A stretch of DNA of 64,000 bases from Noviherbaspirillum suwonense (GTDB taxonomy: Bacteria > Pseudomonadota > Gammaproteobacteria > Burkholderiales > Burkholderiaceae_D): the NCBI RefSeq assembly GCF_900182955.1, contig NZ_FXUL01000010.1:62001-126000 (forward strand), given 5' to 3'. Shown piece after piece: positions 58,463 to 64,000 of the stretch. The notes under the pieces were generated by a model. That model did no database searches, was not told the DNA's origin, and was given only the letters and a program-made list of their open reading frames with translations. The translations under genes were made by a program, and so were the position numbers. Numbering within the stretch: the first letter of the stretch is position 1; each line of letters begins with the position of its first letter.

Positions 58463-59860
58463 CTACTTCCCGATGCAGAAGCGGCTGAAGATCACGCCCA
58501 GCAGATCGTCCGACGTGAACGCGCCGGTGATGCTGTTGAGCCTGTCCTGCGCCAGCCGCAGTTCCTCGGCAAACAGGTCCAGCGCCTGGTCGTTCTGCGC
58601 TGCCAGCTCGGCTGCCATGTCCAGGTGTTCGCGCGCGGCCTTCAGCGCCACCAGGTGCCGCTCCCGCGCCAGGTACAGTGATTCGCCGGTCTGCTGCCAG
58701 CCGGCGATGCGCAGCAGTTCGGCGCGCAGCAGGTGCAGGCCGGTATGGTCGGTGGCGGACAGGTAGATGTGGGTCGCATCCGGCAGCTGCTCGATGTCGG
58801 CGCGGTGCCCGGACAGGTCGATCTTGTTCCACAGCCGGATCACCGGCACGTTCGGCGGAAAGCGCTCGACGATTTTGTCGTCTGCCCTGGTCGGGCCGCG
58901 GCTGGCGTCCAGCATGTGCAGGATCACGTCCGCATCGCGCACCGCGCCCCAGGTGCGTTCGATGCCGATGCGCTCGACTTCATCGCTGGCGTCGGCCGCT
59001 TCCCGGATGCCGGCCGTGTCGATGATGTTGATCGGTATCCCCTCGATCTGTATGGTCTCGGTGACCTTGTCGCGGGTGGTGCCGGCGATGGCGGTGACGA
59101 TGGCCACGTCGGACCCGGCCAGCGCATTGAGCAGCGAGGACTTGCCGACATTGGGCTGCCCGGCCAGCACCACGTTGAGGCCGTCGCGCAGCAGCGCGCC
59201 CTGCGCCGCCTGCTCGAACACCTGCTGCAGCGATGCGCGGATGCGCGCGAGCTGGCCGCGGGCGTCGGACTTTTCCAGGAAGTCGATCTCCTCCTCCGGG
59301 AAGTCCAGCGTCGCCTCGACCAGCATGCGCAGGTGGATCACCTGGTCGACCAGGCCATGGATCACCTTCGAGAACACGCCCGACAGCGACTGCGACGCCG
59401 ACTTCGCGGCCGCCTCGGTCGACGCCTCGATCAGGTCGGCCACCGCCTCGGCCTGCGCCAGGTCCAGCTTGTCGTTGAGGAAGGCGCGCTGGGTGAATTC
59501 GCCGGGCTGGGCCAGGCGCAGGCCCACGCCCTGCCCGGCTTCCAGGCAGCGCTGCAGCAGCATCTGCAGGACCACCGGGCCGCCGTGGCCCTGCAGTTCC
59601 AGCACGTCCTCGCCGGTGTAGGAATGCGGCCCCTTGAAAAAGAGGGCCAGGCCCTGGTCGATCACGCTGCCGTCGGCCTGCACGAAGTCGAGATAGGTCG
59701 CATGGCGCGGCGTCAGCAGGCGGCCGGGCGGAAGCGCGCATACCGCCTGCATCACCGGTTCCAGGCCGCGCCCTGACAGCCGCACGACGCCGATGCCGCC
59801 GCGGCCCGGTGCGGTGGCGATGGCGGCGATGGGAGTGGTGTCGGGATTCATGTTGTGCAT
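58463..59860 (-). CDS. mnmE: tRNA modification GTPase MnmE
   Basis: GTPase partner of MnmG in wobble-uridine modification. The 465 residues comprise the folate-binding N-domain starting [20 protein letters not shown], the G domain with [14 protein letters not shown] (G1), IDTAG (G3) and NKID (G4), and the C-terminal CIGK motif with its conserved Cys. An ATG three codons later (59851) is an equally plausible start. Its distance from mnmG (46 kb here) is larger than usual. Confidence 0.97.
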   Translation of the reverse strand: MHNMNPDTTPIAAIATAPGRGGIGVVRLSGRGLEPVMQAVCALPPGRLLTPRHATYLDFVQADGSVIDQGLALFFKGPHSYTGEDVLELQGHGGPVVLQMLLQRCLEAGQGVGLRLAQPGEFTQRAFLNDKLDLAQAEAVADLIEASTEAAAKSASQSLSGVFSKVIHGLVDQVIHLRMLVEATLDFPEEEIDFLEKSDARGQLARIRASLQQVFEQAAQGALLRDGLNVVLAGQPNVGKSSLLNALAGSDVAIVTAIAGTTRDKVTETIQIEGIPINIIDTAGIREAADASDEVERIGIERTWGAVRDADVILHMLDASRGPTRADDKIVERFPPNVPVIRLWNKIDLSGHRADIEQLPDATHIYLSATDHTGLHLLRAELLRIAGWQQTGESLYLARERHLVALKAAREHLDMAAELAAQNDQALDLFAEELRLAQDRLNSITGAFTSDDLLGVIFSRFCIGK

Positions 59861-59875
59861 TATTTGTCGGTCGAT

Positions 59876-59913
59876 AAAAAAAGGCCCGTGACGCTGCTGC
59901 GCGCACGGGCCTT
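59876..59913 (-). terminator. Rho-independent terminator of the yidC unit
   Basis: On the minus strand AAGGCCCGTG (59904-59913 complement) and CACGGGCCTT (59881-59890 complement) form a 10-bp stem, followed by T residues (complement of 59876-59882). It separates yidC from mnmE, so mnmE probably has its own promoter. Confidence 0.85.
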
Positions 59914-59934
59914 GCTGCTAACGCATGCGGCCGG

Positions 59935-61626
59935 TCAGGCGGCCTTGGGCGCCTGCAGGTTGCGCGTGATGAACCACTGCTGCGCAATCGACAGGATGTT
60001 GTTGACCACCCAGTACAGCACCAGTCCCGACGGGAAGAAGAAGAACATGACCGAGAAGATGATAGGCATGAACATCATCACCTTGGCCTGGACCGGGTCC
60101 GGCGGCGTCGGGTTGAGCTTGGTCTGGATGAACATCGACACGGCCATCAGCACCGGCAGGATGTAGAACGGATCGGGCGAGGCCAGGTCATGGATCCAGC
60201 CCAGCCACGGCGCATTGCGCATCTCGACGCTGGCCAGCAGCACCCAGTACAGCGCGATGAAGACCGGGATCTGCACGACGATGGGCAGGCAGCCGCCGAG
60301 CGGGTTGATCTTCTCGGTCTTGTACAGCTCCATCATTGCCTGGTTCATCTTCTGCGGGTCGCCCTTGTGGCGCTCGCGGATCGCGGTCATCTTCGGCGTG
60401 ACCAGCTTCATCTTGGCCATGCTGCGGTAGCTTGCGGCCGACAGCGGGAAGAACACCAGCTTGATCAGGATGGTCAGCACGATGATGGTCCAGCCCCAGT
60501 TGCCCAGGAAGGTGTGGATCTGCACCATCAGCCAGAAGATGGGCTTGGCGACGATGGTCAGCCAGCCGTAGTCCTTCACGAGGTCAAGGCCGGGCGCGAT
60601 CTTGAGCAGGGTTTCCGACTCTTGCGGACCCGAGTACAGCCTGGTGTCCATGCTGACCGTGGCGCCCGGCGCCACCGTGCCCAGCGGCAGGATGTTGCCG
60701 ACCGCGTACAGGTTGTCGACCTTCTTGGTGAAGATCTCGCGCGGCGCCTTTTCGGGCGGCACGAAGGCCGACACGAAGTAATGCTGGATCATCGCGATCC
60801 AGCCGTCGTTCGACTTGGTCGCGTGGCTGTCCTTGCCGCTGCCGATCTTGTCGAAGGCCAGCTTCTGGAACTTGTCGGCGTCGGTGTAGACGGCCGGGCC
60901 GGTGAAGGTGCTGTAGAACTTCGAGTCGCCGGGCAATGCGCCGCCGTCGCGCAGCAGCTGCACGTACAGCGATGGCGACACCGGCGCGCCGGACACGTTG
61001 GTCACGTCATGCTTCACGTCGATCAGGTAATCGCCGCGGCGGAAAGTGTAGGTCTTGACCAGCTTCACGCCGCCCTGCTCCGACGTCATCACCAGCTTGA
61101 CCTCGTTGCCGCTGTCGAGGCCGCGTGGGCCGGGCTGAACGGTGAACGGCGTGCGGTGGTTGGGGAAGGCGCCGCCGATCAGGCCGGTCTGGGCCAGGTA
61201 GGTGCGCTCCGCGCTATGGTCGAACAGCACGACATTCTTGGTCGGGTCCTGCGCGTCCTTGTGCTTGAGCAGCTCCAGGCGGCGCAGCTCGCCGCCGACG
61301 CTGTCGATCTCGGCCTTCAGCACGTCGGTGGTGATGATCACGCGCTCGCCCTGCGCAGCCGCCGCGGCGGCCGGGGCGCCGGGCACGGCCGCCGCGCCTG
61401 TGGCTGCCGCACCCGGCGTCGCGCTGGCCTGCGGCACCTGGCCTGCCGTGCCGGGCGCCGCGGTTCCAGGCGCTGCGCCGGCAGCCGGATTGGCCTGCTG
61501 GGTCGCGCTCGGGAAGAACATCGACGGCTTGCCGGTATAACGCATCCAGTTATCCCAAAGCAACAATATCGACAGTGAGAATACAACCCACAGGACGGTG
61601 CGTTTGATATCCATATGTTTATTCAT
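59935..61626 (-). CDS. yidC: Membrane protein insertase YidC
   Basis: Inserts membrane proteins, alone or with SecYEG, including subunits a and c of the ATP synthase encoded to the left. The 563-residue proteobacterial form has an N-terminal membrane helix (about 7-25), a low-complexity linker, the large periplasmic P1 domain (about 95-340), and five C-terminal helices with the conserved arginine-containing core region. The block [20 protein letters not shown] is typical. It starts 6 bp after the yidD stop. Confidence 0.97.
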   Translation of the reverse strand: MNKHMDIKRTVLWVVFSLSILLLWDNWMRYTGKPSMFFPSATQQANPAAGAAPGTAAPGTAGQVPQASATPGAAATGAAAVPGAPAAAAAAQGERVIITTDVLKAEIDSVGGELRRLELLKHKDAQDPTKNVVLFDHSAERTYLAQTGLIGGAFPNHRTPFTVQPGPRGLDSGNEVKLVMTSEQGGVKLVKTYTFRRGDYLIDVKHDVTNVSGAPVSPSLYVQLLRDGGALPGDSKFYSTFTGPAVYTDADKFQKLAFDKIGSGKDSHATKSNDGWIAMIQHYFVSAFVPPEKAPREIFTKKVDNLYAVGNILPLGTVAPGATVSMDTRLYSGPQESETLLKIAPGLDLVKDYGWLTIVAKPIFWLMVQIHTFLGNWGWTIIVLTILIKLVFFPLSAASYRSMAKMKLVTPKMTAIRERHKGDPQKMNQAMMELYKTEKINPLGGCLPIVVQIPVFIALYWVLLASVEMRNAPWLGWIHDLASPDPFYILPVLMAVSMFIQTKLNPTPPDPVQAKVMMFMPIIFSVMFFFFPSGLVLYWVVNNILSIAQQWFITRNLQAPKAA

Positions 61627-61632
61627 CAGTAA

Positions 61633-61878
61633 TCAGGAATTCAGCGAGTGGCCGGACGATTTCGCGGGGGCTGGAACCGGATCGAGTCCCCCCGGGTGCC
61701 AGGGATGGCATTTGCACAGGCGCCGGGCAGCCAGCAGGCTGCCGCGGGCCGGGCCGTGCAGGTCGATAGCCTGTGCGGCGTAGTCGGAACAACTGGGGTA
61801 GAAGCGGCAGTTCTGCCCGAGGAACGGGCTGATGGCCAGCTTGTAGCCGCGCAGCAGCAGCAACAGCATACGTTTCAT
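61633..61878 (-). CDS. yidD: Membrane insertion efficiency factor YidD
   Basis: An 81-residue protein with one amphipathic helix ([19 protein letters not shown]) and the family blocks [17 protein letters not shown] and [16 protein letters not shown] with three conserved Cys. It assists membrane protein insertion with YidC. Its ATG overlaps the rnpA stop by four bases. Confidence 0.95.
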   Translation of the reverse strand: MKRMLLLLLRGYKLAISPFLGQNCRFYPSCSDYAAQAIDLHGPARGSLLAARRLCKCHPWHPGGLDPVPAPAKSSGHSLNS

Positions 61879-62261
61879 GGCTGCGTCCCGCCTTGCCGCA
61901 AGGGCTGGAACAGGCGGACCACCTCCAGGCGCAGCGCGGTTTTCAGCGCCGCCGTGATGGCGGGGCCGCTCTTGGCGTTGACCGGCTTGGACAGGCGCAC
62001 GATGCAGTCGACCGGCGGCAGCATGCTTTGCCGGAACAGTTCGCGGGTGATGCGCTTGATGGTGTTGCGGGTGACGGCGCGCGGCGCGAAGCGCTTGGCG
62101 ACGACCACGCCGAGGCGTGCATGGGCGAGTTCATTGGAACGCGTATACAGCACGAAATGCGCTGTACGCTGCACGGGCCGCAAACGAAAAACGGATGAAA
62201 ACTCATCCGTTTTAACGATGCGCTTGTCGCGTGCGTAATTCTGTGGGCCTTCGCCTGTCAC
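61875..62261 (-). CDS. rnpA: Ribonuclease P protein component
   Basis: Protein subunit of RNase P, which removes 5' leaders from tRNA precursors. The family helix [20 protein letters not shown] leads into [10 protein letters not shown] (RNR-type RNA-binding motif), followed by [11 protein letters not shown]. The best start is GTG at 62261, 26 bp after the rpmH stop, giving 128 residues; no ATG lies in a suitable place. It precedes yidD with a four-base overlap. Confidence 0.93.
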   Translation of the reverse strand: MTGEGPQNYARDKRIVKTDEFSSVFRLRPVQRTAHFVLYTRSNELAHARLGVVVAKRFAPRAVTRNTIKRITRELFRQSMLPPVDCIVRLSKPVNAKSGPAITAALKTALRLEVVRLFQPLRQGGTQP

Positions 62262-62287
62262 GCCAGCAGCCGGCTTGCGGTGCCGGA

Positions 62288-62422
62288 TTAAGCGGCGAGG
62301 CGCTTGCGGCCCTTGGCGCGACGTGCATTGAGCACAGCGCGGCCGCCGCGGGTTGCCATGCGTACGCGAAAGCCATGGGTGCGCTTGCGGCGGACGACGG
62401 AAGGTTGGTAAGTACGTTTCAT
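62288..62422 (-). CDS. rpmH: Ribosomal protein L34
   Basis: A 44-residue basic ribosomal protein, [20 protein letters not shown] then [20 protein letters not shown]. Full length and almost invariant for the family. First gene of the rpmH-rnpA-yidD-yidC operon. The upstream in-frame extension is not real. Confidence 0.98.
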   Translation of the reverse strand: MKRTYQPSVVRRKRTHGFRVRMATRGGRAVLNARRAKGRKRLAA

Positions 62423-62598
62423 TATGGTTCTCGCTAAATGGCAGAAATACGGAAAAAGAAAATAGGGCGGAATGTTCGCAAGCCGCATAACCCACCTGCC
62501 CGGCGCCCGGCACCGAACGAGCCGCCGACCGAACCGCTGATGGCGCTTGCGTTGCCAACAGCCGCCACAACGTCAACGCTGCTGGCAGTGAACCCGTG

Positions 62599-62628
62599 AT
62601 TAGACAGCAGATTCGGCTTGTCTGTCAA
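62599..62628 (-). promoter_or_regulatory. Sigma70-type promoter of the rpmH-rnpA-yidD-yidC operon
   Basis: TTGACA (complement of 62623-62628) and TCTAAT (complement of 62599-62604) with an 18-bp spacer lie about 180 bp upstream of rpmH. The 390-bp rpmH-dnaA spacer (62423-62812) holds no gene. Confidence 0.6.
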
Positions 62629-62690
62629 TCACTTAGCCCCATATACGTAGCTAGGGAAACGCCGGGAAGTCGGCCGATAAAGCGCCCGCC

Positions 62691-62721
62691 TGTGGATAAC
62701 TTCGGCGGGCGCGGGTAGAAT
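62691..62721 (+). promoter_or_regulatory. dnaA promoter with overlapping DnaA box
   Basis: A perfect DnaA box on the minus strand (TTATCCACA, complement of 62691-62699) covers the candidate -35 hexamer (TGGATA, 62693-62698) of a promoter whose -10 is TAGAAT at 62716-62721, 17 bp apart. DnaA bound here would block its own transcription. It is the only good DnaA box in the rpmH-dnaA spacer. Confidence 0.6.
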
Positions 62722-62812
62722 AGCACCAATTCAGTACCCGCATTCCTGCGACAAAACAGACGCTTCAGAGATCATTGCCGTACCGGTCCTGCGCAATTTA
62801 TTTAGACGATTA

Positions 62813-64000
62813 ATGGAAAATTTCTGGCAGACCTGCTCCGCGCAGCTGGAGCAGGAGCTGACGCCGCAACAGTTCAGCGCATGGATCAAGCCGCTGGCGC
62901 CGCTCGACTTCGAGGACGGCCGCCTGCGCATCGCCGCGCCGAACCGTTTCAAGCTGGACTGGGTGAAAACCCAGTTTGCCAGCCGCATCAGCACGCTGGC
63001 CGCGCAGTTCTGGGAAGCGCCGATCGAAGTGCAGTTCGTGCTCGACCCGCGCATCGGCAATGCGCGCCGGCAAGCCGCCGAAGCCGGCCCGGGTTCGACC
63101 TCGCAGGTGCCGCAGCGGGAAAACGGCGCCGCCAAGGGCGGCATGAACGGCAGCGCCGAGGCGCGCGACCAGGCGGCCGAACTGGCCGACTCGCCCCGCC
63201 GCGAACAGAGCAAGATCAACACCGCGCTGACCTTCGAGAGCTTCGTCACCGGCAAGGCCAACCAGCTCGCGCGGGCAGCCGCGATCCAGGTCGCCAACAA
63301 CCCGGGGATCTCGTACAACCCGCTGTTCCTGTACGGCGGCGTGGGACTGGGCAAGACCCACCTGATCCACGCGATCGGCAACCAGGTGCTGGCGGAAAAC
63401 GCGAACGTGAAAATCCGCTACATCCACGCGGAGCAGTATGTCCGCGACGTGGTGACGGCTTACCAGCGCAAGGGTTTCGACGACTTCAAGCGCTATTACC
63501 ATTCGCTCGACCTGCTGCTGATCGACGATATCCAGTTTTTCGGCGGCAAGAGCCGCACCCAGGAAGAATTCTTCTACGCATTCGAGGCGCTGATCGCGGC
63601 GAAGAAGCAGATCATCATCACCAGCGATACCTATCCGAAGGAAATCACCGGCATGGACGACCGGCTGATTTCCCGCTTCGACTCCGGCCTGACGGTCGCG
63701 GTCGAGCCGCCGGAACTGGAAATGCGGGTCGCCATCCTGCTCAAGAAAGCCGCGTCCGAGGGCGCCGTGCTGTCCGACGACGTCGCCTTCTTCGTCGCCA
63801 AGCACCTGCGCTCCAACGTGCGCGAGCTCGAGGGCGCATTGCGCAAGATCCTCGCCTACTCGCGCTTCCACGGCAAGGACATCACGATCGATGTCGTCAA
63901 GGACGCGCTGAAGGACCTGCTGTCCGTGCAGAACCGGCAGATTTCGGTGGAGAACATCCAGAAGACGGTGGCCGACTTTTTCAATATCAAGGTCGCCGAC
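62813..64000 (+). CDS. dnaA: Chromosomal replication initiator DnaA (5' part, cut by window edge)
   Basis: The first 396 residues are in the window. Domain I starts [20 protein letters not shown], a Gly/Ala-rich linker (domain II, about 85-130) follows, then AAA+ domain III with Walker [11 protein letters not shown], Walker [11 protein letters not shown], sensor 1 IIITSDTYP and the sensor 2 region [12 protein letters not shown]. Domain IV with the DNA-binding helix-turn-helix lies beyond the right edge. The gene would be expected to run about 70 residues further. Confidence 0.98.
   Translation, partial: MENFWQTCSAQLEQELTPQQFSAWIKPLAPLDFEDGRLRIAAPNRFKLDWVKTQFASRISTLAAQFWEAPIEVQFVLDPRIGNARRQAAEAGPGSTSQVPQRENGAAKGGMNGSAEARDQAAELADSPRREQSKINTALTFESFVTGKANQLARAAAIQVANNPGISYNPLFLYGGVGLGKTHLIHAIGNQVLAENANVKIRYIHAEQYVRDVVTAYQRKGFDDFKRYYHSLDLLLIDDIQFFGGKSRTQEEFFYAFEALIAAKKQIIITSDTYPKEITGMDDRLISRFDSGLTVAVEPPELEMRVAILLKKAASEGAVLSDDVAFFVAKHLRSNVRELEGALRKILAYSRFHGKDITIDVVKDALKDLLSVQNRQISVENIQKTVADFFNIKVAD

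Noticed and set aside
62423-62812. rpmH-dnaA spacer as the chromosomal origin
   Set aside because: This is the usual oriC place in many bacteria, but only one strong DnaA box is present, it overlaps the dnaA promoter, and there is no trio element or long AT-rich run. The 23.5-24.9 kb region is the better candidate. GC skew could overturn this.

Overview
The window looks like the origin-proximal part of a high-GC betaproteobacterial chromosome, most likely Burkholderiales, family Oxalobacteraceae (Herbaspirillum/Noviherbaspirillum/Massilia-like). This is inferred from the gene order atpIBEFHAGDC / parB-parA / rsmG-mnmG on one side and mnmE-yidC-yidD-rnpA-rpmH | dnaA on the other, from the protein sequences, and from the Burkholderiales-style accessory genes. 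No rRNA, tRNA, CRISPR array, transposase or phage gene was seen.

Layout. 1-6.7 kb: the complete F1Fo ATP synthase operon on the minus strand, with atpC cut by the left edge, driven by a clear sigma70-type promoter near 6.85 kb. 7.0-12.0 kb: parB, parA, a LysE-type exporter, rsmG and mnmG, with two parS centromere sites just upstream of mnmG and a third, weaker one inside it. 12.1-23.5 kb: a TauE-like permease, an iron-dependent alcohol dehydrogenase, a complete branched-chain amino acid type ABC importer (livG-livF-binding protein-livH-livM), a GMC oxidoreductase, methylmalonate-semialdehyde dehydrogenase and a divergent LysR regulator. 23.5-24.9 kb: an AT-richer stretch with clustered DnaA-box-like sequences and two facing copies of an ACTACTACTA element around a nucleosidase gene. 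I propose this as the chromosomal origin (oriC), about 38 kb from dnaA.

24.9-43.2 kb: accessory metabolism and surface genes. These are MFS transporters, a LysR regulator, an RluA-type pseudouridine synthase, the glutathione-dependent formaldehyde pathway (frmA-fghA), a large filamentous-haemagglutinin-like secreted protein, two small conserved proteins, PEP carboxykinase (GTP), a D-2-hydroxyacid dehydrogenase, cyanase, a MOSC protein, a short asparaginase-like protein and an AbrB-type membrane protein. 43.4-50.8 kb: an FbpABC-type ABC importer, a TctC/Bug-type binding protein whose 5' end is disrupted by a palindromic repeat, and a TctDE-type two-component system, which probably form one sensing and uptake locus. 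50.9-58.3 kb: a CAP-domain lipoprotein, 3-methyladenine DNA glycosylase, a TonB-dependent receptor with a TauE-like permease and an amidase, and several small envelope or unknown proteins. 58.4-64 kb: mnmE, yidC, yidD, rnpA and rpmH on the minus strand, and the start of dnaA on the plus strand.

How it fits together: ParB bound at the parS sites near 12 kb would segregate the origin region. The DnaA made from the right edge would act at the candidate origin near 24 kb and, through a DnaA box over its own promoter, probably represses itself. Nearly all the long open frames antisense to these genes are high-GC shadows and are not annotated.
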